Shown: positions 15,409 to 25,001 of the stretch, piece after piece
How the letters are laid out: each line of letters begins with the position of its first letter
Position numbering within the stretch: position 1 is the stretch's first letter
Program-made: the position numbers and the translations under genes
Assembly: GCF_039503195.1 (NCBI RefSeq)
Contig: NZ_JBCJKP010000001.1
Span: 8,370,001-8,434,000 of the forward strand
Length of the DNA stretch: 64,000 nt
Reading direction: 5' to 3'
DNA from: Streptomyces mirabilis
Lineage (GTDB): Bacteria > Actinomycetota > Actinomycetes > Streptomycetales > Streptomycetaceae
The notes under the pieces: generated by a model
Told to the model about the DNA's origin: nothing
Seen by the model: only the letters and a program-made list of their open reading frames with translations
The model's database searches: none

Positions 15409-17013
15409 TCAGCCGCGGTGGCCGAGCAGTCCGTGCAGGGTCGCGCCTGCCGAGGACGCACCGTCCGAGGCGGTGGACAGCGCCGCCTTCGTGCTCTGGG
15501 GTTCCGGATCCGGCAGCTTCTTGCACACGGCGTCGGCCACACCGCTGCCGTGCGGCACCTTGCCGTTGGTGAGGTACGTCGCCAGGTACTTGTCCAGGCA
15601 GGCGTTCCCGCTCAGCGTGATGCCGTGGTTCCCGCCCCCCTGTTCGACCACCAGGCTGGAGCCGCGCAGTGCGTGGTGGACCGTCACGCCGCCCTGGTAG
15701 GGGGTGGCCGCGTCGTTCGTGGCCTGGAAGAGCAGCGTCGGCGGCAGCGCCTTGTTGGCGATGTTCACCGGCCGCAGCGTCTTCGTCGGCCAGAACGCGC
15801 ACGGCGCGTTGTACCAGGCGTTGTTCCAGGCCATGAACGGCGCCTTGCCGTACACCGCCCAGTTGTCCTTGCGCCACTGGTTCCAGTCGCGCGGCCAGGA
15901 GGCGTCACGGCACTGCACCGCGGTGTAGATGCTGTAGCCGTTGTCGCCGGAGGCGTTGACGGCGCCGAGGTTCGCGTAGGCCGCGACGAGCGGGGCCGTG
16001 TTCTTGTCGTTCACGTAGGCCGCGAACGCCTTGGCGAGGGAGGGCCAGTAGCCGTTGTAGTAGCCGCCCGGGATGAAGGTGTCCTCCAGTTCGGAGGCGC
16101 CCACCTTCTTGCCCGCGGGGTTCTTGGCGAGTGCCCCCCGCATGGCGTACCACTTGGCCTCGACCCCGGCCGGGTCCGTGCCGAGCTTGTAGGTCGCGTC
16201 GTGCTTGGCGACCCAGGCCATGAACGCCTGGTGGCGGTCGTTGAAGGCGTAGTCCTGGCCGATGTTGTCCTCGTACCAGACACCGCTGGGGTCGACGATG
16301 GAGTCGAGCACCAGACGGCGTACGCGCTGCGGGTAGAGCTTCGCGTACACGGCACCGAGGTAGGTGCCGTACGAGTAACCGAAGTAGTTGATCTTCCTGG
16401 CGCCGAGCGCGGCGCGGATCGAGTCCATGTCCCGGACCGCGCTCACCGTGTCGATGTACGGCAGCAGGTCGGCGTACTTCTTGCCGCACGCCCTGGCGAA
16501 GGCCTTGGCACGGTCGAGGTTGGCCTTCTCGATCGCGGCGGTACTGGGCACGGAGTCGGGGCGCACCGGGTTGAACGACCCGGGCCTGCAGTCCAGGGCG
16601 GGCTTGCCGGCGCCGACGCCGCGCGGGTCGAAGCCGATGACGTCGTACTGCGCCGCCACTGCCTTCGGCAGCGAGGAGGCGACGAATCCGGCCAGCGAGA
16701 GCCCGCTGCCGCCGGGACCGCCCGGGTTCACCAGCAGCGGCCCCTGGTACGTCTTCGCGGTGTGCGGGACGCGTGAGAGGGCGAGGGTGATCTGCCGGCC
16801 GTGGGGCTTGGCGTGGTCCAGCGGCACCTTCAGGGACGCGCATTGGAGCGTCGGATATCTGCTGGTCCCGCACTTCTTCCAGGTGGGTCTCGCGGTGGTG
16901 AGGGTGGTGCGCGGTGCGGTCGCGGAACCGGCGCTCGCGTCGGCGGGGATCGACGTGATCATCCCGGCCAGCACGGCCGCCGCCCCGCACAGAGCAGCTG
17001 CGCGTTTCTTCAC
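15409..17013 (-). CDS. Secreted tripeptidyl aminopeptidase-like alpha/beta hydrolase (S33)
   Basis: A 534-residue exported hydrolase like Streptomyces Tap and SlpD/E, which release tripeptides from peptide N-termini outside the cell. A signal peptide (KKRAAALCGAAAVLAG then an Ala-rich cleavage region ending near ADASAGS) precedes the alpha/beta fold. The oxyanion region is NPGGPGGSG, the nucleophile is Ser214 in GYSYGTY, the acid lies in QATNDAATP and the base in GGGNHGI. The C-terminal TAP-like domain is complete. The GTG at 17013 has GGGAGG 5 bp upstream. There is no lipobox cysteine at the expected cleavage point, so it is likely released rather than lipid-anchored. Confidence 0.9.
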   Translation of the reverse strand: MKKRAAALCGAAAVLAGMITSIPADASAGSATAPRTTLTTARPTWKKCGTSRYPTLQCASLKVPLDHAKPHGRQITLALSRVPHTAKTYQGPLLVNPGGPGGSGLSLAGFVASSLPKAVAAQYDVIGFDPRGVGAGKPALDCRPGSFNPVRPDSVPSTAAIEKANLDRAKAFARACGKKYADLLPYIDTVSAVRDMDSIRAALGARKINYFGYSYGTYLGAVYAKLYPQRVRRLVLDSIVDPSGVWYEDNIGQDYAFNDRHQAFMAWVAKHDATYKLGTDPAGVEAKWYAMRGALAKNPAGKKVGASELEDTFIPGGYYNGYWPSLAKAFAAYVNDKNTAPLVAAYANLGAVNASGDNGYSIYTAVQCRDASWPRDWNQWRKDNWAVYGKAPFMAWNNAWYNAPCAFWPTKTLRPVNIANKALPPTLLFQATNDAATPYQGGVTVHHALRGSSLVVEQGGGNHGITLSGNACLDKYLATYLTNGKVPHGSGVADAVCKKLPDPEPQSTKAALSTASDGASSAGATLHGLLGHRG

Positions 17014-17183
17014 AGAGCCTCCCAAGGACGGAGGATTTTGAGCCGTGCACGCCACGGCCTTCGCCGCATCGTCCCGGAATGGGACCCCGGAAGAACTCGT
17101 TCTGGAAAGTCTTGACCCAATTGAGCCGTGTGATCCGCTCGGATGCCGTCAGGGACGGTCCGGGCAACGGCCGTTCGCCGTGG

Positions 17184-18236
17184 TCAGAGCAGGGTGAGCT
17201 GGGTCGGCTCCGGCGTGGCGGGCGCCACGGGCTCGGCGGGCTCCGCGGGCGCGGCGATCCTGCGGGGCATCCCCGCGCGCGTGGGACCGATGCCGTACTC
17301 CTGGGCCAGCTCGTGGACCTGACGGGTGATCCGGCGCTGGTACCACTTCGGGGCGTACGCGCCCTCCGCGTACAGCCGCTCGTAACGCCGTACGAGATAC
17401 GGGTGGTAGTGCTCCAGCCAGGCCATGAACCACTCCCGGGCGCCGGGCCGCAGATGCAGTACGAGCGGGGTCACCGAGGTGGCCCCGGAGGCGGCTATCG
17501 CCCGCACGGTGGCCCGCAGTTGGGCCGGGCTGTCGCCCAGGAAGGGGATCACGGGGGCCATCAGGACCCCGCAGCCGATGCCGTGGTCCGTGAGGGTGCG
17601 CACGACGTCCAGGCGGCGTTCCGGGGCCGGGGTGCCCGGCTCGACGGTGCGCCACAGCTGGGAGTCGGTGAATCCCACGGAGACCGAGATCCCGACGTCG
17701 GTGACCTCGGAGGCCTGCTTCAGCAGGTCGAGGTCGCGCAGGATCAGCGTGCCCTTCGTCAGGATCGAGAAGGGGTTCGCGTGGTCGCGCAGGGCCGCGA
17801 TGATGCCGGGCATCAGCCGGTAGCGGCCCTCGGCCCGTTGGTAGCAGTCGACGTTCGTGCCCATCGCGATGTGCTCGCCCTGCCAGCGGCGCGAGCCGAG
17901 CTGGCGGCGCAGCAGTTCCGGCGCGTTGACCTTCACCACGATCTGGGAGTCGAAGTCGAGTCCCGTGTCGAGGTCCAGATAGCTGTGGGTCTTGCGCGCG
18001 AAGCAGTACACACACGCGTGTGTGCAGCCCCGATAGGGGTTGACCGTCCATTCGAAGGGCATGCGTGAGGCCCCCGGTACCCGGTTCACGATCGAGCGGG
18101 CCCGGATCTCGTGGAAGGTGACGCCACGGAACTCCGGGGTGTCGAACGTACGGGTGGTCACCGCGTCCGCGCCGAACAGCGCGGCGTTCCGGGCACGGTC
18201 CCCGGCGGGGTCCGCTGTGAGGTTGTCCCAGCGCAT
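17184..18236 (-). CDS. Rv2578c/SplB-like radical SAM protein
   Basis: A 350-residue radical SAM enzyme of the spore-photolyase-like group found in non-sporulating and sporulating actinobacteria. The 4Fe-4S motif is Cys71, Cys75 and Cys78 in CTHACVYC, after EWTVNPYRG. Further blocks are IAMGTNVDCYQRAE, FSILTKGTLILRD and ISVSVGFTD. The C-terminus is Pro/Ala-rich. The mycobacterial homologue is annotated splB and belongs to the LexA regulon; a DNA-repair role is likely, the lesion unknown. ATG at 18236 has GAGGAGG upstream, and a LexA-type box lies 33-44 bp upstream. Confidence 0.88.
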   Translation of the reverse strand: MRWDNLTADPAGDRARNAALFGADAVTTRTFDTPEFRGVTFHEIRARSIVNRVPGASRMPFEWTVNPYRGCTHACVYCFARKTHSYLDLDTGLDFDSQIVVKVNAPELLRRQLGSRRWQGEHIAMGTNVDCYQRAEGRYRLMPGIIAALRDHANPFSILTKGTLILRDLDLLKQASEVTDVGISVSVGFTDSQLWRTVEPGTPAPERRLDVVRTLTDHGIGCGVLMAPVIPFLGDSPAQLRATVRAIAASGATSVTPLVLHLRPGAREWFMAWLEHYHPYLVRRYERLYAEGAYAPKWYQRRITRQVHELAQEYGIGPTRAGMPRRIAAPAEPAEPVAPATPEPTQLTLL

Positions 18237-18268
18237 GACGCCTCCTCGATAGCACTGGCCACAGAATA

Positions 18269-18280
18269 GAACACATGTTC
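18269..18280. promoter_or_regulatory. LexA (SOS) box
   Basis: GAACACATGTTC fits the actinobacterial LexA consensus GAAC-N4-GTTC, a perfect palindrome in its arms. It is 33 bp before the start codon of the SplB-like gene, where repressor binding would overlap the promoter, so the gene is predicted to be induced by DNA damage. Confidence 0.75.
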
Positions 18281-18385
18281 CCTTGATCGTGCGACCGCAA
18301 TTTCGGGGCCCCGATTTGGGGGGTCGGGCCGCCGGGTGGTTGGCTTGCCGCACACCCCGAGTCACCAAGTGCTGGAGGAAGTGCA

Positions 18386-18829
18386 ATGGCGCAGGTCGAG
18401 GCCACGACGGAGCGGGTCATCGCGGCGGACGCGGAGGCGGTGTTCGACGCCCTGGCCGACTACAGCGGCACGCGCGCGAAGCTGCTGCCCGAGCACTTCA
18501 GCGAGTACGAGGTGCGCGAGGGCGGCGACGGCGAGGGCACCCTCGTCCACTGGAAGCTCCAGGCCACCAGCAAGCGGGTGCGCGACTGCCTGCTCGAGGT
18601 CACCGAGCCCACCGACGGTGAGCTCGTCGAGAAGGACCGCAACTCCTCCATGGTCACCACCTGGCGGGTCACCCCGGCCGGCGAGGGCAAGTCCCGTGTC
18701 GTCGTCACCACCGTCTGGGACGGCGCGGGCGGCATCGGCGGCTTCTTCGAGAAGACCTTCGCGCCCAAGGGCCTCGGCAGGATCTACGACCTGGTGCTCG
18801 ACAAGCTCGCCACCGAGACGCAGAAGTAG
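18386..18829 (+). CDS. SRPBCC family (START-like) protein
   Basis: A 147-residue polyketide cyclase/dehydrase-type lipid-binding fold. The N-terminal VEATTERVIAADAEAVFDALADY and the long C-terminal helix LGRIYDLVLDKLATE are typical of SRPBCC proteins, which bind hydrophobic ligands in a deep cavity. No catalytic residues can be assigned. Strong GGAGGAA ribosome site. It stands alone, divergent from the SplB-like gene. Confidence 0.85.
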   Translation: MAQVEATTERVIAADAEAVFDALADYSGTRAKLLPEHFSEYEVREGGDGEGTLVHWKLQATSKRVRDCLLEVTEPTDGELVEKDRNSSMVTTWRVTPAGEGKSRVVVTTVWDGAGGIGGFFEKTFAPKGLGRIYDLVLDKLATETQK

Positions 18830-19012
18830 TCGGCACCTGCGCCTCTTTGACGGCCGCGCGGCTCAAGAGGCAACTCTCCGGGGCGCGTTGCACCCTCACC
18901 GGTTCGAGTGGATCGCCTCGCGACGCGGCAGTACGCCGTAACTCGTCGCGCTTGCTCACAGTTGTCGCGATAAGCGGGAATTGTGCGGTGGGCGCGACGA
19001 GGGGAGCGGTAC

Positions 19013-21397
19013 GTGGGCGGGATCACTCTGGTGAAGGACGAACCGGCTGCCGCGCCTCCGCGGCACTCCCCTCCACCGGTCCCCGGGACCGCCCGCCTGA
19101 GCCCGCACCAGGTGCGGCTGGTCTTCTTCGGGCTCATGCTCGCGCTGCTGCTCGCCGCCCTCGACCAGATGATCGTGGCCACCGCGCTCCCGAAGATCGT
19201 CGGTGAGCTGCACGGCCTGGACCGGATGTCCTGGGCGATCACCGCCTACCTGCTGACCTCCACCGTCGGACTCCCCGTCTACGGCAAGCTCGGCGACCTC
19301 TTCGGCCGCAAGGGCGTCTTCCAGTTCGCGATCGTCGTCTTCGTGGCCGGTTCGGCGTGCTCGGGACGCGCCCAGAGCATGGACCAGCTGATCGCCTTCC
19401 GCGCGATCCAGGGCGTCGGCGCGGGCGGCCTCATGATCGGTGTGCAGGCGATCATCGCGGACATCGTGCCGCCTCGCGAGCGCGGCCGCTTCATGGGCCT
19501 GATCGGCGCCGCCTTCGGCCTCGCCTCGGTCGCCGGACCCCTCCTGGGCGGCTATTTCACCGACCACCTCTCCTGGCGCTGGTGCTTCTACATCAACGTG
19601 CCCTTCGGCCTGCTCACCCTGGCCGTCGTCACCGTCGTGCTGAAGCTGCCCAGGCCCCCCGCGCGCGGACGCGTCGACGTCCTCGGTGTGCTGCTGCTGG
19701 CCGCCGCGTCGACCTGCCTGGTCCTGCTGACCAGCTGGGGCGGAACCGAGTACGCCTGGGGCTCACGGGTCATCATGGGGCTCGGCGCGGGCGCGCTCGT
19801 CGCGACCGTCCTCTTCCTCGTCGCCGAGCGTTTCGCCACCGAACCCCTCATCCCGCCGAGGCTGTTCAAGGACGGCGTCTTCAACATCACCGCCCTGGTG
19901 GGGCTCGTCGTCGGGGTCGCCCTCTTCGGAGCGGCCAGCTATCTGCCGACCTTCCTGCAGATGGTCGACGGGGCCAGCGCCACCGAGTCCGGACTCCTGA
20001 TGCTCCCCATGATGGGTGGCATCGTCGGCGCCTCCGTCGTCTGCGGACAGCTCATCAGCCGCACCGGCCGCTACAAGATCTATCCGGTCCTCGGCAGCGC
20101 CCTGTCGGTCCTCGGCATGTGGCTGCTGTCCCGCCTCGAAGTCGACACGCCCCGACTGCAGTACAGCGTCTGGATGGCCGTCCTCGGCGCCGGCATCGGC
20201 ATGGTGATGCCGGTCCTCGTCCTCGCCGTGCAGAACTCCGTGCGCCCCGCCGACCTCGGCACCGCGACCAGCGCCAACAACTACTTCCGGCAGATCGGCG
20301 GCAGCGTCGGCGCCGCCATCTTCGGCACGCTGTTCGCCCATCGGCTCTCGGACGCGCTCGCCGACCGCCTGCCCCCGCGCACCGGCCTGCCCGACCCCCA
20401 GTCCATCACCCCGCAGCTCGTCCACTCCCTGCCCCGGGCCCTGCGCGACGACTACGTCCGCGCATACGCGAACGCCATGCCCCGGATCTTCCTCTATCTC
20501 GTCCCGGTGCTCGTCCTGGGCCTGCTCATCGCCTGCTTCCTCAAGGAGAAACCGCTGGTGTCCCACAACGCCCCCATCGCCGACCCGGACGCCGCACGGG
20601 TGAACGCCCCGATCCCGCAGGCCCGTTCGTCCTACGCCGCCGGGATCCCCGTCTGCGGCACCGTGCAGCACCCCGACGGGACAGTCGTGCCGCGCGCCGC
20701 GCTCACTCTCATCGACATCGCCGGACAGCAGATCGGGCGGGGCGCCAGCGGCGAGGACGGCCGGTACGCGCTGTCCACGCCCGGATCGGGGTCGTACATC
20801 CTGATCGCCGCGGCCGGCGGCCATCAGCCGCAGGCCGTCTCGGTGACCATCGGCGAGCGCCCCGTGGAACTGGACGTCGTCCTCGGCGGCGCGGGACGCC
20901 TCGCCGGGAGCGTGCTGACCGCGGACGGCAGTCCCGTACGCGACGCCACCGTCACGCTCACCAACGTCCACGGGGAGGTCGTGGCCACCACCCGCAGCGG
21001 ACGCGAGGGCGGCTATGTCATCACGGAGCTGGTGGCGGGCGAGTACACCCTCGCCGCCAGCGCGCCCGCGTTCCGCCCGGCCGCCCTCCCCGTCAGCGTG
21101 CAGGCCTCGCGCGAGACCCGCCAGGACGTAGAACTCGCGGGCGGCGCCGTGCTGCGCGGCACCGTGCGGGCGGGCGGCGGCCGGCCCGTCGAGGACGCGC
21201 GGGTGACGCTCCTGGACGCCGCGGGGAACGTGGTGGACACGCTCACCACCGGTGCGGACGGGGCGTTCCGGTTCGTCGACCTGTCCTCCGGCGAGTACAC
21301 CGTCATCGCGGCGGGCTACCCGCCGGTGGCCACCGTGCTGCACGTGGCCGGTGGGGGGCGCACGGAGCGGGATCTGCAGCTCGGCCACGAGGACTGA
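19013..21397 (+). CDS. DHA2-type MFS drug transporter fused to carboxypeptidase-regulatory-like domains
   Basis: A 794-residue protein. Residues about 35-525 form a 14-helix drug:proton antiporter, with [18 protein letters not shown] in helix 1 and the motif A loop [11 protein letters not shown]. From about residue 543 there follow three consecutive CarboxypepD_reg/Cna-B-like beta-sandwich repeats, each with V-x-G-x-V and a GxYxx--L/A-GxYTL-A end ([34 protein letters not shown]). Ordinary DHA2 exporters end after the last helix, so this is a fusion. The tail probably lies on the cytosolic face if both termini are inside, which is unexpected for this domain. GTG at 19013 has GAGGGGAG upstream and is preferred to 18983. 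Confidence 0.9.
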   Translation: MGGITLVKDEPAAAPPRHSPPPVPGTARLSPHQVRLVFFGLMLALLLAALDQMIVATALPKIVGELHGLDRMSWAITAYLLTSTVGLPVYGKLGDLFGRKGVFQFAIVVFVAGSACSGRAQSMDQLIAFRAIQGVGAGGLMIGVQAIIADIVPPRERGRFMGLIGAAFGLASVAGPLLGGYFTDHLSWRWCFYINVPFGLLTLAVVTVVLKLPRPPARGRVDVLGVLLLAAASTCLVLLTSWGGTEYAWGSRVIMGLGAGALVATVLFLVAERFATEPLIPPRLFKDGVFNITALVGLVVGVALFGAASYLPTFLQMVDGASATESGLLMLPMMGGIVGASVVCGQLISRTGRYKIYPVLGSALSVLGMWLLSRLEVDTPRLQYSVWMAVLGAGIGMVMPVLVLAVQNSVRPADLGTATSANNYFRQIGGSVGAAIFGTLFAHRLSDALADRLPPRTGLPDPQSITPQLVHSLPRALRDDYVRAYANAMPRIFLYLVPVLVLGLLIACFLKEKPLVSHNAPIADPDAARVNAPIPQARSSYAAGIPVCGTVQHPDGTVVPRAALTLIDIAGQQIGRGASGEDGRYALSTPGSGSYILIAAAGGHQPQAVSVTIGERPVELDVVLGGAGRLAGSVLTADGSPVRDATVTLTNVHGEVVATTRSGREGGYVITELVAGEYTLAASAPAFRPAALPVSVQASRETRQDVELAGGAVLRGTVRAGGGRPVEDARVTLLDAAGNVVDTLTTGADGAFRFVDLSSGEYTVIAAGYPPVATVLHVAGGGRTERDLQLGHED

Positions 21398-21400
21398 ACG

Positions 21401-21426
21401 GCCTCCGCGGGCCCCTTCGCGGAGGC
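21401..21426. terminator. Terminator hairpin after the MFS gene
   Basis: GCCTCCGCG (21401-21409) pairs perfectly with CGCGGAGGC (21418-21426), loop 8 bases, just after the stop codon. Confidence 0.8.
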
Positions 21427-21556
21427 GGCCGGTGCGCCGGAGCCGCCCCCTGGAAAGGTCAATTCCCTTATTGCCGCACATCGCGACGGGCCGCAGCCGT
21501 ACGGTAGTGAAGGCGGCACAGATCTTGCGGAGCCGTGGGGAGGAAGGGCCTCGGCC

Positions 21557-24049
21557 ATGGACAGCGGCACAGCAAGTGGCACGGAAAGTGGCACCGCGAG
21601 TGGCACCGAAGCGGGCGCACCTCACAGCCGCGGAGCTGGGGACGGCACGGTGGAGCACACCGAGGCCGGCCGCATCCCGCTGGCCGTGGTGGTCGTCGAC
21701 CGTGACGGACTGGTGTCGCACTGGAGCACCGGCGCCCGCCGCCAGTTCGGCGTGCCCAAGGAGGACGCGGTGGGTCGCCCCGCCGTCGACCTGCTCCCCG
21801 TCTCCGGCGCGCTCCCCGAAGAGGACGAGATCGCGCCCTACGGGGCGTACGCGGCGTACGACGGACTCGGCCCCGGCCTGGAGTCCTCCCTCGGCGGACG
21901 GTTCTCCTACCCGGCCGCCGGACGCGCCCGGCTCACCGTGCCCGAGCGGGACCGCGTGGACGTCCTGTGGTGGGCGTACCCGCTGGTCGGCCCCGGGCCG
22001 GAGCGGCTGCTCGTGCTCGCCGCCGACGCGGACGCGCTGCGCCACGAGGACGAAGAGGTGGCCATCGAGCGCATCGCGCCCGGCTTCGCGCTGCACACCG
22101 ACTTCCCCGGCGCCGAGGAACTGGCCCGCAGACTGCCCGAGATCCTGCCCAGCATGAGCGTGGGCGAGGGCGCCCGCATCGTCGCCCAGGTCCTCGAACT
22201 GGGCTACCCCGTCCTGGAGTTCAGTCAGAACGACCGGGTGCCGGTGACTCCCGACTGGGGTGTGCCCCGGCGCGCCGAACGCAAGGCGCGCCGTGAGTGG
22301 GCGGCCCGCGCGGTCGCCACCGGCGAGCTTCTGCCGCAGGAGCTCCAGGACGAGGAGGGCGAGGACCTCGAGTACGTCGCCGTCCGCGAACGCCTGGAGT
22401 TCCTCAACGAGGTCAGCGGGCGCATAGGTACCTCGCTCGACCTCGCGCAGACGATCCTCGAGGTCAGCCGGGCCGTGGTGCCGCGCTTCACGGACGTGGC
22501 GGGCACCTATCTGCGCGAACAGGTCGTCGCCGGTGAGGGCTTCCCCGACGGTGTGCCCGACACGACCACCATGTGGCACCGCGTCGCCGTCGAACACACC
22601 GACGAGCCGGGCCGCTGGGACGACGTCGTGCCGGTCGGCGAGGCCATGCCGTTCCCCGCGCACACACCGTTCTTCCAGTGCATGACCACCGGTGAACCCG
22701 TCCTCGTGCCGCGCATCAGCGAGCAGATGGGGCACATGATCGCCGCGCAGTTCGAGAAGCGCGACATCAGGCCGCTGATCACCAACCGCTCCATGCTGGT
22801 CGTGCCCCTGAAGGCCCGTAACGTGGTCCTCGGGTTCATGATCCTGCTGCGCCACCCGGAGCGCGTCGAGTTCAACGACATGGACCGGGTCACCGGCGCC
22901 GAACTCGCGGCCCGCGCGGGCCTCGTCCTCGACAACGCGCGCATGTACACCTACCAGGAGAGCGTCGCCGAGACCCTCCAGGACAGCATGCTGCCGCACA
23001 TCGCGCCCCGCATGGCCGGCTGCGACATCGCCACCCGCTATCTGCCCGGCACCCTGTTGGGACGGGTCGGGGGCGACTGGTTCGACTCGGTGAAACTGCC
23101 CGGCTCCCGCACCGCCCTCGTCGTCGGCGACGTGATGGGCCACGGCCTCAACTCGGCCGCGATGATGGGCCAGTTGCGTACGGCGGTGCAGACCATGGCG
23201 GCGCTCGACCTGCCGCCCGCCCAACTCCTGCGCAACCTCGACGATCTGGCCCAGCGGCTCGGCGAGCACTACCTCGCGACCTGCCTGTACGCGGTCTACG
23301 ACCCCATCGCCGGCGAGCTGCAGATCGCCAACGCGGGCCACATCCCGCCGGTCCTGGTCCGTGCCGAGGACGGCCGCAGCGAACTGCTCGACCTGCCGAC
23401 CGGCGCGCCCATCGGGGTCGGCGGTGTGCCCTTCGAGGCGGTACGTGTGCCGGTGGCGCCCGGCGACCGGCTCGTGATGTGCACCGACGGCCTGGTCGAG
23501 GTGCGCGGCGAGGACATCGGCGTCGGCCTCGCCACGCTCTGTGAGTCCGCCGCCCACCCGGCCGCGTCCATGGACGACGCCTGCGACATGATCATCCGCG
23601 CCCTCAACACCCGTGGCGGACGCAAGGACGACGTGGCGCTGCTGATGGCCCGGCTCAACGGCATCGAACCCGAGGACGTCGCCGAGTGGCGGCTCTCGCT
23701 CGACCCGGTCGAGGCCGGCCGGGCCCGCACCGTGGTCCGCGAACAGCTCCACGACTGGGGCCTGGCCCGGCTGGCCGACCCGGCCGAGTCGATGGTCAGC
23801 GAACTGGTGACCAACGCCGTACGGCACGCGCACAGCCGCCGGATCGACCTGCGGCTCGTGCGCGGCGACACCCTGCTGTGCGAGGTGGCCGACGACGACC
23901 CCACCCTGCCGACGCTGCTCAGCGCGAGCCCCGGCGACGAGTTCGGCCGCGGTCTGCGTATCGTCAGCACGCTGGCCCGTGAGTGGGGCACGAGCCGCAC
24001 CAGCTCCGGCAAGACCGTGTGGTTCGAACTGACCCTGCCGAGGCGCTGA
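21557..24049 (+). CDS. SpoIIE-type PP2C phosphatase with PAS, GAF and HATPase domains
   Basis: An 830-residue cytoplasmic signalling protein. After a SGTA/SGTE tandem-repeat start come a PAS domain (about 38-150, IPLAVVVVDRDGLVSHWS), a GAF domain (about 290-465), a PPM/SpoIIE phosphatase domain (about 475-690) with GGDWFDSVKL, VVGDVMGHG and CTDGLVEVRG carrying metal-binding aspartates, and a C-terminal anti-sigma-type ATPase (about 715-828) with LVTNAVRHAHS as N-box. Such fusions control anti-sigma/anti-anti-sigma partners, phosphatase and kinase in one chain. The start has AGGAAGGG upstream. No partner gene is adjacent. Confidence 0.93.
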   Translation: MDSGTASGTESGTASGTEAGAPHSRGAGDGTVEHTEAGRIPLAVVVVDRDGLVSHWSTGARRQFGVPKEDAVGRPAVDLLPVSGALPEEDEIAPYGAYAAYDGLGPGLESSLGGRFSYPAAGRARLTVPERDRVDVLWWAYPLVGPGPERLLVLAADADALRHEDEEVAIERIAPGFALHTDFPGAEELARRLPEILPSMSVGEGARIVAQVLELGYPVLEFSQNDRVPVTPDWGVPRRAERKARREWAARAVATGELLPQELQDEEGEDLEYVAVRERLEFLNEVSGRIGTSLDLAQTILEVSRAVVPRFTDVAGTYLREQVVAGEGFPDGVPDTTTMWHRVAVEHTDEPGRWDDVVPVGEAMPFPAHTPFFQCMTTGEPVLVPRISEQMGHMIAAQFEKRDIRPLITNRSMLVVPLKARNVVLGFMILLRHPERVEFNDMDRVTGAELAARAGLVLDNARMYTYQESVAETLQDSMLPHIAPRMAGCDIATRYLPGTLLGRVGGDWFDSVKLPGSRTALVVGDVMGHGLNSAAMMGQLRTAVQTMAALDLPPAQLLRNLDDLAQRLGEHYLATCLYAVYDPIAGELQIANAGHIPPVLVRAEDGRSELLDLPTGAPIGVGGVPFEAVRVPVAPGDRLVMCTDGLVEVRGEDIGVGLATLCESAAHPAASMDDACDMIIRALNTRGGRKDDVALLMARLNGIEPEDVAEWRLSLDPVEAGRARTVVREQLHDWGLARLADPAESMVSELVTNAVRHAHSRRIDLRLVRGDTLLCEVADDDPTLPTLLSASPGDEFGRGLRIVSTLAREWGTSRTSSGKTVWFELTLPRR

Positions 24050-24204
24050 CCCGGGGCGCTGACCCGGGGGGCGCGTACCGGCGTACGCGGATCGAAACGA
24101 ACCGTGCAGGAATGCGCCGTACGCTTGTCGACGCGCGCCCGGCGCGATAGACCGATCCCGCCCGCCATTCACGGCGGGCCGCGGTGGCGACCTGGGGAGC
24201 GGGC

Positions 24205-24933
24205 ATGAGCGTGACACATCGGTACAGGGAGGCCTGGGAGGGTTTCTGGGGCGAGGCCCCCGACGAGCAGGGAGCCGTCTTCTGGGACGCGGACCCCGCA
24301 CTGACCGCGGGCGTCCATCTCGCCCTCTTCGAGCCGTACCTGTCGGCCCACGATCTGCCGGTCGTGGACGTGGGCTGCGGCAACGGCACCCAGACCCGCT
24401 TCCTGGCCGACCGCTTCCGGCATGTGGTCGGCGCCGACCTCTCGGCCGCCGCTCTCGAGCACGCCCGGCTCGCCGATCCGGCGGGCCAGGCGACGTACCG
24501 GCTGCTCGACGCGGCCGAGAAGACCGAGGCACAGACCCTGCACGCGGAGCTGGGCGACGCCAACGTCTATATGCGGGGCGTGCTCCACCAGTGCGAGCCG
24601 GACGACCGCCAGCCGCTGGTGGACGCCCTCGCCACCCTGGTCGGGGAGCGCGGCCGGGTCTTTCTCGTCGAACTCTCCGAAGCCGCCCGGCCGATCCTGA
24701 TGGGCCTGGCCCGGAGCTCCGACGGGCCGCCGCCCAAGCTGGCCCCCATCTTCCGGCACGGCATCGCGCCCGGCGAGGTGTCCGACGACGCGGTCCCCGA
24801 CCACCTTCGCGCGGCGGGCCTCACCGTCCTCGCGAGCGGTGAACTCCCCCTTGTGACCGCAGGGTTCACGCCCGAGGGTGCGCGGATCGAGTTGCCGTCG
24901 AAGTGGCTGGTGGCAGGGCGCACGGCCGGCTGA
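24205..24933 (+). CDS. Class I SAM-dependent methyltransferase
   Basis: A 242-residue cytosolic methyltransferase. Motif I is VVDVGCGNGTQTRFLAD with the acidic residue at the end of beta2 in VVGADLSAAALEHA. Post-motif strand NVYMRGVLHQC and GRVFLVELSEAARP follow. Substrate unknown. ATG at 24205 is supported by GGGGAG at 24194-24199; an in-frame GTG at 24184 is less likely. Converges on the secreted-protein gene, with a strong hairpin between. Confidence 0.88.
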   Translation: MSVTHRYREAWEGFWGEAPDEQGAVFWDADPALTAGVHLALFEPYLSAHDLPVVDVGCGNGTQTRFLADRFRHVVGADLSAAALEHARLADPAGQATYRLLDAAEKTEAQTLHAELGDANVYMRGVLHQCEPDDRQPLVDALATLVGERGRVFLVELSEAARPILMGLARSSDGPPPKLAPIFRHGIAPGEVSDDAVPDHLRAAGLTVLASGELPLVTAGFTPEGARIELPSKWLVAGRTAG

Positions 24934-24944
24934 GCCGCACGCAC

Positions 24945-24982
24945 GGGGACGGCGTCACCTGCCGGTCGGTGACGCCGTCCCC
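24945..24982. terminator. Bidirectional terminator hairpin
   Basis: A perfect 15-bp stem (24945-24959 with 24968-24982) and 8-base loop between the converging methyltransferase and the last gene of the peptide locus. Confidence 0.88.
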
Positions 24983-25001
24983 CTTCACGGTGGCTGTTGG
25001 G

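Noticed and set aside
14295..15572. A 425-codon plus-strand frame.
   Set aside because: It is the antisense of the GNAT, RidA and hydrolase genes and shows no domain.
17090..17106. GAACTCGTTC-like sequence as a second LexA box.
   Set aside because: The arms are separated by only two bases, not four, and it is not in a promoter position.
19763..24532. A 1589-codon open frame on the minus strand.
   Set aside because: It lies opposite the MFS and SpoIIE-type genes, which have clear domains. The translation is Arg/Gly/His/Glu-rich with no domain; long antisense frames are normal at this GC content.
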